In this document: piece by piece, positions 7,465-14,952 of the stretch
Layout of the letters: each line of letters begins with the position of its first letter
Position numbering within the stretch: the first letter of the stretch is position 1
From: an uncultured Clostridium sp.
GTDB taxonomy: Bacteria; Bacillota; Clostridia; Lachnospirales; Lachnospiraceae
Reading direction: 5' to 3'
NCBI GenBank assembly: GCA_937902905.1
Contig: CALELW010000161.1
Location: 1 to 20,069, forward strand
DNA length: 20,069 bases
The notes under the pieces: model-generated
Database searches by the model: none
What the model saw: only the letters and a program-made list of their open reading frames with translations
What the model was told of the DNA's origin: nothing
Translations under genes and position numbers: made by a program

Positions 7465-7673
7465 TAATTTGCGCCTCCTCCCATGAAATAAAGAAATTCT
7501 ACGACATCATTTTCTTTGAGTGCCGTTGTAGCAAAATCTGTGCTTTCCACAAATTCATCGTTTACTGTTACGGTTACATAATCCGGATTTTCCACTTTCT
7601 CAACCTCAATGAGTTTTGCGATTGTCAAACCCTCATCGTATGTTTTCTTTTCTCCAGCTATGGTTACTACCAT
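7464..7673 (-). CDS. hcyS: ThiS/MoaD-like sulfur carrier protein with C-terminal extension (HcyS-like)
   Basis: A 69-aa beta-grasp carrier from the chosen start. An ATG six nt further upstream (7679) lies only two nt from the GGAGG, so the ATG at 7673, eight nt from it, is preferred. The fold signature (NGEKKTYDEG-like start, VTVNDEFV, LKENDVVEFLYFMGGG) is typical of ThiS/CysO. Unlike ThiS it does not end at Gly-Gly: the tail is GGG-Ala-Asn, so at least two residues must be removed before adenylation and thiocarboxylate formation. A JAMM protease and an E1-like enzyme directly follow, completing the carrier, activator and protease set known from QbsE/QbsD and HcyS/HcyD. Sulfur delivery to MetY for homocysteine synthesis is the inferred role; delivery to CysK in a CysO-like manner is an alternative. 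Confidence 0.87.
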   Translation of the reverse strand: MVVTIAGEKKTYDEGLTIAKLIEVEKVENPDYVTVTVNDEFVESTDFATTALKENDVVEFLYFMGGGAN

Positions 7674-7687
7674 TTTCATATCCTCCT

Positions 7688-8005
7688 TTATAAAACTTCT
7701 TCTACAGCTTCTTCTAACTCTTTCCGCTTTACAAGACCGCGGATTCGGTTTACTTCTTTTCCCTCTTTGAAAAACAAAAGGGTTGGGGAAGCTGCTACTT
7801 CATATTTTTGTGCCAGTTCGGCATCAAAATTCACATTTACTTTGACGACAATAAGTTTATCCTCATAGTCATCTTCAATTCCGCCTAAAACCGGCGATAA
7901 TTGTTTACATGGAATACAGCTATCCGAATAAAATTCAACGATAACCGGAAGAGACGCCTTAAGAACTTCGGCTTCAAACTCTTCTGCATTCACTCGCTTT
8001 GCCAT
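7688..8005 (-). CDS. Thioredoxin with atypical CIPC active site
   Basis: A 105-aa thioredoxin-fold protein, standard length, without signal peptide and hence cytoplasmic. The active site is SDSCIPCKQL with Cys30 and Cys33; the usual CGPC glycine is replaced by isoleucine, which in thioredoxin-family proteins is expected to shift redox potential and partner choice. The cis-proline loop ASPTLLFF is present. The gene sits 10 nt after the TusA-like gene and just before the sulfur carrier, with SD AGGAGG six nt before the ATG. Together with trxB in the same operon it may reduce APS reductase, a persulfide or the carrier thiocarboxylate system. The partner is unknown from sequence. Confidence 0.9.
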   Translation of the reverse strand: MAKRVNAEEFEAEVLKASLPVIVEFYSDSCIPCKQLSPVLGGIEDDYEDKLIVVKVNVNFDAELAQKYEVAASPTLLFFKEGKEVNRIRGLVKRKELEEAVEEVL

Positions 8006-8015
8006 GTCCTGCCTC

Positions 8016-8261
8016 CTATTCTTCTACCTTTTTAACAATCAAATCATAGGTGCCATTTTCGTTGTCAATCAATTTCAGAATCTGTTGTCCTTCTTCCTTA
8101 AAACTTCTTGGCACATTCTGAACCGGTTCTCCATCATTCATCGTAACCGCTAACACCTGTCCGATTTCCAACTCTTCCATTGCCACTTTTGCCTTTACAA
8201 ATGTCATCGGGCAGACAACATCTGTAATATCTACTCTTTCATCTACTTCAAACTCAGCCAT
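8016..8261 (-). CDS. TusA-family sulfurtransferase-like protein
   Basis: An 81-aa TusA/SirA-fold protein. Cys17-Pro18 in DVVCPMTFVKAK matches the sulfur-binding cysteine of the family, at the usual distance from the N-terminus, although the canonical CPxP is here CPMT. TusA proteins carry sulfur as a persulfide; some members next to dissimilatory-type sulfite reductases handle sulfur from the reductase. Its start overlaps the last eight nt of the sulfite reductase gene, with SD AAGGAGG, so translation is probably coupled. A role in passing sulfide or persulfide from the reductase to the carrier protein is a contextual inference. Confidence 0.85.
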   Translation of the reverse strand: MAEFEVDERVDITDVVCPMTFVKAKVAMEELEIGQVLAVTMNDGEPVQNVPRSFKEEGQQILKLIDNENGTYDLIVKKVEE

Positions 8262-9114
8262 GATATGCCTCCTTCATCTTTTCTATAAATTTATCTTCGC
8301 CAACTCTCTCGATTGTGAATCGGAAACGTTCGCTTGGATTTGCGTTATCATCAAAAAACTGAATTGCTGCGTCTGTTACCCGGAACAAATCTTCCTCCGA
8401 TTCAATCACCGGTAAAATTTCCTCACCTTTGTGAATCCGGTTGCCAAACAGTCCGCCAAATGATACCAGATAACCGCTTTTTGCATCCCATGCATCCGTC
8501 GGACATGCTTTCACGCAGCGTCCACAGTAATTACATTTACTCTCATCAACTTTAATTTTATTATCCTCAAGAGTAATCGCATCGGTACGACATGCCTTAA
8601 CACAGACACCGCAGGAAATGCAGGCATCTTCTTTCCACTGCACTTTCGTTGCGCCCTTGATACCAACATCATTTTCCTCTGCTTTTAAGCAGTTGTTCTG
8701 GCATCCGGTCACACCGAATTTGAACTTATGTGGAAGCTCTCTGGCGAAATATCTCTCATCCAGTTTTTTTGCGATATCGTACGTATCAATGTTGCCGCTT
8801 GGACAAATCTGATTTCCCTGACAGGAAGTAATCGTACGAACACGTGGTCCGCACACACCCGGCTTACAGCCGCCCTTTGCCAAATCTTCTTTTACGGCAT
8901 CAATATCATCTAATTTGATAAATGGAATTTCCACGCTCTGACGGGAAGTCAGGTGAACATGTCCATCTCCATATTTGTCTGCTACTTCCGCAATTGTTTT
9001 CAAATTCTCTGCGGTTAAGTTTCCTCCTACGACTGCCAATCGAAGAGAAAAACAATTTTTTTGTTTCTGGCGCATAAATCCGCCCTTTTTCAGTGTACTG
9101 TAGTCTACTGCCAT
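8254..9114 (-). CDS. Siroheme sulfite reductase with fused di-cluster ferredoxin domain
   Basis: A 286-aa compact siroheme enzyme, much smaller than CysI (about 570 aa). The N-terminal ferredoxin-like half domain contains HLTSRQSVEIPF (54-65). The siroheme/4Fe-4S ligands follow as Cys98-x5-Cys104 (SCQGNQICPSG) and Cys138-x3-Cys142 (GCQNNCLKAEENDVGIKG). A ferredoxin module is inserted with two sets of four cysteines: 165/168/171/175 and 194/197/200/204. This matches the small anaerobic sulfite reductases (AsrC or Fsr-C/Dsr-like group), which reduce sulfite to sulfide with ferredoxin-type electrons. No flavoprotein subunit is encoded nearby, so the fused clusters are the likely electron entry. 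Its place between APS reductase, MetY and the siroheme genes supports an assimilatory role; a nitrite reductase is less likely. SD AGGAGG is eight nt before the ATG. Confidence 0.9.
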   Translation of the reverse strand: MAVDYSTLKKGGFMRQKQKNCFSLRLAVVGGNLTAENLKTIAEVADKYGDGHVHLTSRQSVEIPFIKLDDIDAVKEDLAKGGCKPGVCGPRVRTITSCQGNQICPSGNIDTYDIAKKLDERYFARELPHKFKFGVTGCQNNCLKAEENDVGIKGATKVQWKEDACISCGVCVKACRTDAITLEDNKIKVDESKCNYCGRCVKACPTDAWDAKSGYLVSFGGLFGNRIHKGEEILPVIESEEDLFRVTDAAIQFFDDNANPSERFRFTIERVGEDKFIEKMKEAYHG

Positions 9115-9135
9115 TTTCTTATCCTCCTGCTCTTT

Positions 9136-10356
9136 CTACTTGAGTGCGTGCTTAAAATCTTCGATTAAGTCCTCCACATCTTCAATTCCGACACTAATGC
9201 GAATCAAATCATCAAAAACGCCCGCTTCTTCTTTTTCTTTTTGTGTACTGTGTGCATTCAGCGTCGATTCCGGATGAATGATTAAAGTTTTTGTATCGCC
9301 AATATTCGACACAATTTTCGGTATTGTCAATGTGTTAATCAAATCAAACGCACGCTCTTTGGAGCCAACTCGAATTGTAAGAATTGCTCCATATCCATTT
9401 TGCAGAACTTTCTCTGCCTGTGCATGCCATAAACTGTCACTAAGCCCCGGATAATTTACCGTTACATCCGGATACGTGTTTAAAAATTCAGCCAGTTTTT
9501 TCGCATTATCGCAGGCCCGCTCCATGCGCAGACCAAGAGTTTCCATACCTAAGAGATTATAAAACGCTGTCTGTGGAGACAAACAGGCTCCCGTATTACG
9601 GAACAGACCGTTTCGCAGTTTTGCCGTAAAAGCAAATTTGCCAAACTTCGCATACTCTGCCATGCCCGGATATTTCTCCTTGTCCCAGCGAAAAGCACCG
9701 CTGTCGGTAATCACACCACTGATGGCATCACTGTTGGCATTGATGTATTTTGAGGTCGAATTGACTACAATGTCCGCCCCTTTTTCAATCGGGCGTACCA
9801 GATATGCCGTTGCTACCGTGTTATCCATGACAAGTGGCAGATTATGTTTGTGTGCTGTCTCTGCCAGTTTCTCAATATCCACAACGTCAAGTTTTGGATT
9901 ACCAATCGTCTCTGCGAAAATCACGCGGGTCTTCTCATTGATGGCAGCTTCCACTGCCTGCTCATCGTGAATATCCACAAATACTGTCTTAATGCCAAAT
10001 GCCTCAAAATCATGAAACACATCAATGGAACCGCCGTACAAACTCGTACTCGCTAAAATTTCCTCGCCCGCACGGACAACATTTAACAGCGCACTCGTAA
10101 TCGCTGCCATACCGGATGCACAGGCAACCGATGCAATTCCACCTTCCAATGCCGTCATTTCATTTTCAAAAGCCAAAATCGTCGGATTGTTGATTCTCGT
10201 ATAAGAAAATCCGTTTGCTTTATTATGAAACAACTTTTCATGCTGTTCTGCCGAAGACTGGTAAAAAGCACTGGAATGATAAATCGGAGTCAGTGTAGCA
10301 CCGGTCTCCTTATCCCCTTTTTCTACCTGATGCAGTAGTGCTGTATTAAATCTCAT
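9136..10356 (-). CDS. metY: O-acetylhomoserine sulfhydrylase, Cys/Met-metabolism PLP family
   Basis: A 406-aa PLP enzyme. Features of the family are ETGATLTPIYHSSAF (17-31), SYTRINNPT (51-59), ACASGMAAI (79-86), Asp178 in VMDNT contacting the cofactor, and the Schiff-base Lys203 in NSTSKYINANSD. It most likely makes homocysteine from O-acetylhomoserine and sulfide or a protein thiocarboxylate. It is followed by the sulfite reductase and sulfur-carrier set, as in the Wolinella MetY system, which is the main reason to prefer this over cystathionine synthase, cystathionine lyase or methionine gamma-lyase, since these share the fold and motifs. No metX (homoserine acetyltransferase) is in the window. 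It starts 11 nt after cysN with SD AGGAGG five nt before the ATG. Confidence 0.88.
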   Translation of the reverse strand: MRFNTALLHQVEKGDKETGATLTPIYHSSAFYQSSAEQHEKLFHNKANGFSYTRINNPTILAFENEMTALEGGIASVACASGMAAITSALLNVVRAGEEILASTSLYGGSIDVFHDFEAFGIKTVFVDIHDEQAVEAAINEKTRVIFAETIGNPKLDVVDIEKLAETAHKHNLPLVMDNTVATAYLVRPIEKGADIVVNSTSKYINANSDAISGVITDSGAFRWDKEKYPGMAEYAKFGKFAFTAKLRNGLFRNTGACLSPQTAFYNLLGMETLGLRMERACDNAKKLAEFLNTYPDVTVNYPGLSDSLWHAQAEKVLQNGYGAILTIRVGSKERAFDLINTLTIPKIVSNIGDTKTLIIHPESTLNAHSTQKEKEEAGVFDDLIRISVGIEDVEDLIEDFKHALK

Positions 10357-10367
10357 GGCGTCCTCCT

Positions 10368-12008
10368 CTAAATGTAATCACCGCGTTTTGCTTCATTACC
10401 CAAAAAGACGGACTGCTCACGGATATAATCCGCTGCAGACTTCGCATCTGCGTCTTCGTCAAGCCAATTACTCAGGTACGATTCACTCTTATTCTGAATG
10501 GTATCTGCCTGCTTTTTATCAACTAACAATAATACAACAATACCGGCACGATGTAAATGTTTAATCACACAGTCAATATCATCGGTTTTTCCAGGGGCAT
10601 ACAAATATGTATGTCTGCCATCCAGATTCAGAATTTTCTCAATATCTTCCACAAACGCACGGTTTATCTTCTTGTCATCTTTTACAAATTCAACTGTAAT
10701 TGCTTTCTGTCCATTGGTTGCCGCACGAACAGCCCGGTCCACACGTCCTTCGTAGATACTGTGCTCTTTCTCATGCACTTCTTCAACGACACCGCAGGCA
10801 GAAGTCATATTCGTCACACGGTCAATCAAAATGAATTCACCCATCGTTTTATGATTCTTAAATTCATCAATTACGATGCGGTCTGCCAGTGAAATTTTGC
10901 AGCTTGCAATCTCATTTTTGGCAAGATTTTTTACATCCTTTTTCTCACCGGTATTAACATCTACCGCATAAGAAATTTTTGTCACGGAACATGGAATTGT
11001 TTTCGTCCCGAGTTTAAAGAAGAAGTTTTTGCCACGGAACAATTCGTCATCATCCATCCACAAAATCGTAGCAGTCAGAGTCGATGCCGTTTTCACACCG
11101 GAATCTACCGTAAGTACACAACCGCGGGAAACATCTACTTCCCTGTCTAACTGAATCGTAACCGGCTGACCTTTTTTCGCCTCTTTACTATCCTTATCAC
11201 CAACATAAATACTTTTTACTTTTGCCTTTTCATTACTTGGCAGCGTTGTCAGCTCGTCTCCTACATGGATATTCCCATTTTCTACCTGTCCCTGGAAGCC
11301 ACGGAAGGTATGGTCCGGACGGCACACGCGCTGTACCGGCATATAAAATCCTTTTTCATGAGAATCCTCTGCCACATCCACATCTTCCAGATAAGAAAGA
11401 AGAGTCGGTCCTTCATACCAGTCAATCGCATCGGATTTCTTTGTTACATTATCTCCTTCCGTTGCCGAAACCGGAATAATCTGAATTGTCTGAAGATTCA
11501 GTTCACTAGCAAGTTCTTGAATCTGTTTTTCAATTTCATCAAAACGCTCTTTACTATAATCAACCAAATCCATTTTATTGACAGCAAATACAAACGAGTT
11601 GATTCCCATCAGCGCACAGATTCTTGCATGACGTCTTGTCTGAATCAAAACGCCCTGTGTGGCATCAATCAAAATAACTGCCAAATCCGCAAAGGAAGCA
11701 CCAACTGCCATGTTTCTTGTATACTCTTCATGACCCGGCGTATCTGCTACGATAAAACTTCTTTTATCTGTCGTAAAATAGCGGTATGCCACATCAATTG
11801 TAATTCCCTGCTCTCTCTCTGCCATCAATCCGTCAAGCAAAAGCGAATAATCAATCGCACCGCCGCGGCTTCCGACTTTACTGTCAAGTTCCAGCGCTTT
11901 TTCCTGATCGGCATAAAGAAGTTTTGAATCATACAGGATATGACCAATCAAGGTTGATTTTCCGTCGTCCACGCTTCCGCATGTAATAAATTTTAATAAT
12001 CCACTCAT
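10368..12008 (-). CDS. cysN: Sulfate adenylyltransferase subunit 1 with degenerate APS-kinase-like C-terminus
   Basis: A 546-aa protein from an ATG one nt after the cysD stop. The GTPase part is intact: P-loop GSVDDGKST (11-19), DTPGHEEY and NKMD, followed by EF-Tu-like beta-barrel domains to about 430. It drives ATP sulfurylase (CysD) by GTP hydrolysis. The remaining residues 432-546 are extra relative to E. coli CysN (475 aa). They align by eye with the start of CysC in CysNC fusions: NGQKA, GRHTYL and a hydrophobic AGIVVLLL strand are kept. The CysC Walker A (GLSGAGKS) is replaced by KDDKKIN and the DGDN motif by YAPGKTDD. I infer a vestigial, non-catalytic kinase domain. The C-terminus is -GDYI. 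Confidence 0.92.
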   Translation of the reverse strand: MSGLLKFITCGSVDDGKSTLIGHILYDSKLLYADQEKALELDSKVGSRGGAIDYSLLLDGLMAEREQGITIDVAYRYFTTDKRSFIVADTPGHEEYTRNMAVGASFADLAVILIDATQGVLIQTRRHARICALMGINSFVFAVNKMDLVDYSKERFDEIEKQIQELASELNLQTIQIIPVSATEGDNVTKKSDAIDWYEGPTLLSYLEDVDVAEDSHEKGFYMPVQRVCRPDHTFRGFQGQVENGNIHVGDELTTLPSNEKAKVKSIYVGDKDSKEAKKGQPVTIQLDREVDVSRGCVLTVDSGVKTASTLTATILWMDDDELFRGKNFFFKLGTKTIPCSVTKISYAVDVNTGEKKDVKNLAKNEIASCKISLADRIVIDEFKNHKTMGEFILIDRVTNMTSACGVVEEVHEKEHSIYEGRVDRAVRAATNGQKAITVEFVKDDKKINRAFVEDIEKILNLDGRHTYLYAPGKTDDIDCVIKHLHRAGIVVLLLVDKKQADTIQNKSESYLSNWLDEDADAKSAADYIREQSVFLGNEAKRGDYI

Positions 12009-12009
12009 C

Positions 12010-12909
12010 TTAGAAATACCCCTCTCTCTTTCTTCTTTCCATACTTCCTGCTGCCTCATTATCAATTACTCGTGTCGTTCTCTCTGACGATACGGCACTG
12101 AGTGTCTCATCAATAATTTCATCCAATGTAGTCGCCGTCGACTCACATCCTCCGGTCAGAGGATAGCATCCCAATGTACGGAATCGTACACTCTTATACT
12201 CAATTTTTTCACCCGGACGTAATTTCATGCGGTCATCATCTACCATAATAATGTTTCCATCGCGGTAAACAACCGGGCGGACTTTTGCAAAATACAAAGA
12301 AGGAATCTCAATTTTTTCCCGTCTTATGTACTGCCAGATATCCGTCTCTGTCCAGTTGGAAAGTGGGAACACTCTTACTTCCTGATGCTTCTGAATCTGG
12401 GAATTATATAATTTCCACATCTCCGGACGCTGGTTTTTCGGGTCCCATGCATGGTGTTCATTTCTAAAAGAAAAGATTCTCTCTTTTGCACGGGACTTTT
12501 CTTCATCTCTTCGTCCACCGCCAAACGCTGCGGTAAAACCATATTTATCAAGTGCCTGTTTCAATGCCTGTGTCTTCATGATATCGGTGTAAGCAGAACC
12601 ATGGTCAAATGGATTAATGCCCTGCTTTACTCCTTCTTCATTGATATATTCAAGCATTTCAATGCCAAGTTCTTTCGCTCTTCTGTCACGGAACTCAATC
12701 ATTTCTTTAAATTTCCATGTCGTGTTTACGTGCAAAAACGGAAATGGAGGTTTCTCCGGATAAAAAGCTTTCATTGCCAGATGTAACATAACCGAACTGT
12801 CTTTTCCAATCGAATACAGCATAACCGGTTTTTCACATTCCGCCGCAACTTCGCGAATGATATAAATTGCCTCTGCCTCCAGTTCATCCAGATGTGATAA
12901 TTCACTCAT
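12010..12909 (-). CDS. cysD: Sulfate adenylyltransferase subunit 2
   Basis: A 299-aa protein, close to the usual 302, that forms APS from ATP and sulfate together with CysN. The PP-loop-type motif SIGKDSS is at 33-39; HVNTTWKFKEMIEFRD, AFGGGRRDEEKSRAKER, WTETDIWQYI and the C-terminal GSMERRKREGYF tail are all typical of CysD. The reading frame stays open upstream of the ATG at 12909, but that part overlaps aprB and does not resemble CysD; the chosen ATG has a GGAAGG ribosome site about eight nt away. It follows aprB after 29 nt and is followed by cysN after one nt. No APS kinase or PAPS reductase gene accompanies it; APS goes to AprAB instead. Confidence 0.97.
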   Translation of the reverse strand: MSELSHLDELEAEAIYIIREVAAECEKPVMLYSIGKDSSVMLHLAMKAFYPEKPPFPFLHVNTTWKFKEMIEFRDRRAKELGIEMLEYINEEGVKQGINPFDHGSAYTDIMKTQALKQALDKYGFTAAFGGGRRDEEKSRAKERIFSFRNEHHAWDPKNQRPEMWKLYNSQIQKHQEVRVFPLSNWTETDIWQYIRREKIEIPSLYFAKVRPVVYRDGNIIMVDDDRMKLRPGEKIEYKSVRFRTLGCYPLTGGCESTATTLDEIIDETLSAVSSERTTRVIDNEAAGSMERRKREGYF

Positions 12910-12938
12910 ATCGTTTTCCTTCCTTTCTTTTCTCCTCG

Positions 12939-13253
12939 TTAATATTTGTTGGATTCTTTCGTATTTAGAACAATCTGCTCGGTTTCGCCATCCTGCCTGT
13001 GTATCTGCCAGTACAGCTTGTCGCCTTTTTTGTCGACTGTCATTTTGCTTCCCATACCGCCGATATCGGCTCCTAAGTAGAGGGAAATCGCACCGAAGTG
13101 ACATTCTTTCACACAAGAGGAACATCCCCAGCAGTCCTTCGGGTACTTGATATAGGCTTTCCCTGCCTCATTCATTTTGATAAGGCTTCCCGGACATACC
13201 TGCTCGCAGGCTTTACAGCCTTTGCAGAGCGCCTGATTCATCGTGATGCTCAT
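12939..13253 (-). CDS. aprB: APS reductase iron-sulfur subunit (AprB-like ferredoxin)
   Basis: A 104-aa di-cluster ferredoxin subunit from the ATG with the best ribosome site (GGGAGGAG, four nt before it); an ATG six codons upstream is open but weaker. Two 4Fe-4S motifs are present: CKGCKACEQVCPG and CWGCSSCVKECHFGAI. The C-terminal tail of about 50 residues (beta-rich, ending TKESNKY) is the AprB-type extension that wraps onto the alpha subunit in dissimilatory APS reductases, though shorter. The gene overlaps the end of aprA by 41 nt. It should carry electrons to the FAD of AprA. The electron donor is not evident in the window; the fused ferredoxins of the sulfite reductase suggest a reduced-ferredoxin economy. 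Confidence 0.9.
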   Translation of the reverse strand: MSITMNQALCKGCKACEQVCPGSLIKMNEAGKAYIKYPKDCWGCSSCVKECHFGAISLYLGADIGGMGSKMTVDKKGDKLYWQIHRQDGETEQIVLNTKESNKY

Positions 13254-14937
13254 AATGCTCCTCCCTTCCAACTAATTTACGGGTAAATACGGTGATTTTG
13301 CCATCTTCCATTTTGGAATTAACATACTTTAACCAGTCACCGCTCTTTTTAGGATAATCTAAATTTTCATCAAAACTGTGCCATCTTGTCTCTTTTCTTG
13401 CAAAAAGATGAGCAATTACCGATTTGCAAACGGTAAGACGTTCTTTCAATTCATACACAAACATCAACTCATGCATATCACCGGCGTTTACATTTTCAGC
13501 AAGTTTTTCTATCTTTTCAATCTTTTCTTTCGCAAGCGCAAGCTGTTTTTCATTGAATTGATAATGAGTGGAAATACCTCCGGCATACTCATCCATTACC
13601 TTCTGCATTGCCTCTTCCAGTGCTTCCGTCTCATACATACCACCTTCATTTGATAAGTAGCGGTTGTACTCCGTAATCTTTGTATCGAGAGCTTTTTTCT
13701 CTGCACTCTCATCAGCTGTTTCTTTATCTCTTTCCTCATTCAATTGAGAAACTATTTTCTTAGCTGCGATTTCACCTTCAACCATTGCACCGGTCACATA
13801 TTTCTGCGGACATCCGCCTGCCACATCTCCTGCCGCAAACAAACCGTGAATCGTAGTCTCTCTGTCGGTATCAACCCAGTAGCCGCTCGCTGTATGGCCA
13901 CCAACGATATAAGGCTCGGTTCCCTCGATTTCGACATTCTGCCCACTCGGATTTTTGCCCGATTCAAGCCATTTGAGTGTCTGGCTCGGTGCCATGTTTA
14001 AGTACGCTTTTTTCAGCGACTCATCCTGCTCTGCGGTAATGCCCTCCGTTCTCAGATAACACGGTCCGCGTCCCTCTAAATTTTCCATCACCGTACCGTA
14101 GACACGTTCCGATGTAGTCAGCCCGTATTTATCTTCGTATACTTCTCCTTTGGCATTCACCTGCTTCGCACCAACGCCCTGAGCAATTGTTCCAGTCGGT
14201 GCAATCGTATCTTTGCAGCGAAGTGCAATAAAACGCATTTCAAATGTTGTCATTTCCGCTCCGGCGCGAATTCCCATCGCATAACCGGCTCCGGTATTAA
14301 ACGGTGGATACCACATTTTGTGACGGGAAAATCCCGGATTGTTCGGTCGGTACAAACCTGCCGCGCCGCCGGTCGCACAGAGCACTTTCTTTGCCCTTAT
14401 CTCATAGGCGGTACCTTCTTCAATCGAAAAACCAAAAGCTCCTTTAATTTCATTCTCTTCCACAATATAATCGGTAATGTTAATCCGATTCAAAATTGTG
14501 ACATCCTCTAACTTTTCTACCGCCTTTGCCAAAAGCGGCTTCATATTTTCTCCATTTATTTTTATGTTGCGGTTTCCTCTGGCAACATAGTTTCCATTTT
14601 CATCTTTTAAAATAACAAGTCCTAAGTTTTCCATTTTATGTGTCACACGGTTCAAGCCTTCAGACATCGTCATCAGCAAATCCTCTCTCACAATGCCGTC
14701 CGCATCCTTTTTTGCGTACTCCACATAATCCTCCGGCTTTCTTCCATCCACAATGTAGGCATTAATGGCATTAACACCGGCTGCTAAACAGCCGCTTCGT
14801 TTGATATTTGCTTTTTCCGCAATGACAATCGAATAATCGGACTGTTCACGAATCGTAAGTGCCGCATAGCATCCTGCCGTTCCGCCGCCAATAATAAGAA
14901 TGTCCGTATGCAATATCTTTTTGTTCTCAATCTGCAT
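13213..14937 (-). CDS. aprA: Adenylylsulfate reductase flavoprotein subunit (AprA family, assimilatory context)
   Basis: A 574-aa flavoprotein of the fumarate-reductase/AprA superfamily. The FAD dinucleotide motif GGGTAGCYAA is at 17-26, then RSGCLAAGVNAINAY (47-61), NTGAGYAMGIRAGAEMT (214-230), GGHTASGYW and the second FAD motif GLFAAGDVAGG. The helical C-terminal domain is of the succinate dehydrogenase type. With AprB it would reduce APS to sulfite and AMP. Dissimilatory AprA is about 650 aa; the shorter size and the sulfate importer, cysDN and cysK neighbours fit the assimilatory AprA-like branch seen in Clostridia. It follows cysA by 15 nt with SD GGGGAGG seven nt before the ATG. Its last 13 or so codons lie inside aprB. 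A fumarate reductase or aspartate oxidase is disfavoured by the AprB partner. Confidence 0.9.
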   Translation of the reverse strand: MQIENKKILHTDILIIGGGTAGCYAALTIREQSDYSIVIAEKANIKRSGCLAAGVNAINAYIVDGRKPEDYVEYAKKDADGIVREDLLMTMSEGLNRVTHKMENLGLVILKDENGNYVARGNRNIKINGENMKPLLAKAVEKLEDVTILNRINITDYIVEENEIKGAFGFSIEEGTAYEIRAKKVLCATGGAAGLYRPNNPGFSRHKMWYPPFNTGAGYAMGIRAGAEMTTFEMRFIALRCKDTIAPTGTIAQGVGAKQVNAKGEVYEDKYGLTTSERVYGTVMENLEGRGPCYLRTEGITAEQDESLKKAYLNMAPSQTLKWLESGKNPSGQNVEIEGTEPYIVGGHTASGYWVDTDRETTIHGLFAAGDVAGGCPQKYVTGAMVEGEIAAKKIVSQLNEERDKETADESAEKKALDTKITEYNRYLSNEGGMYETEALEEAMQKVMDEYAGGISTHYQFNEKQLALAKEKIEKIEKLAENVNAGDMHELMFVYELKERLTVCKSVIAHLFARKETRWHSFDENLDYPKKSGDWLKYVNSKMEDGKITVFTRKLVGREEHYEHHDESGALQRL

Positions 14938-14952
14938 GGTGTATCCTCCCCG

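Noticed and set aside
11265..11927. A 220-codon plus-strand open frame opposite cysN
   Set aside because: It is antisense to a well-conserved GTPase domain, with no ribosome site or family resemblance.
12910..13125. N-terminal extension of CysD
   Set aside because: The open upstream part overlaps aprB, has no CysD-like sequence, and the ATG at 12909 has a proper ribosome site and gives the normal length.
13213..13253. Frameshift or sequencing error at the aprA/aprB junction
   Set aside because: Both frames are intact, aprB has its own strong ribosome site, and the aprA tail is a plausible short extension, so an ordinary gene overlap is enough.
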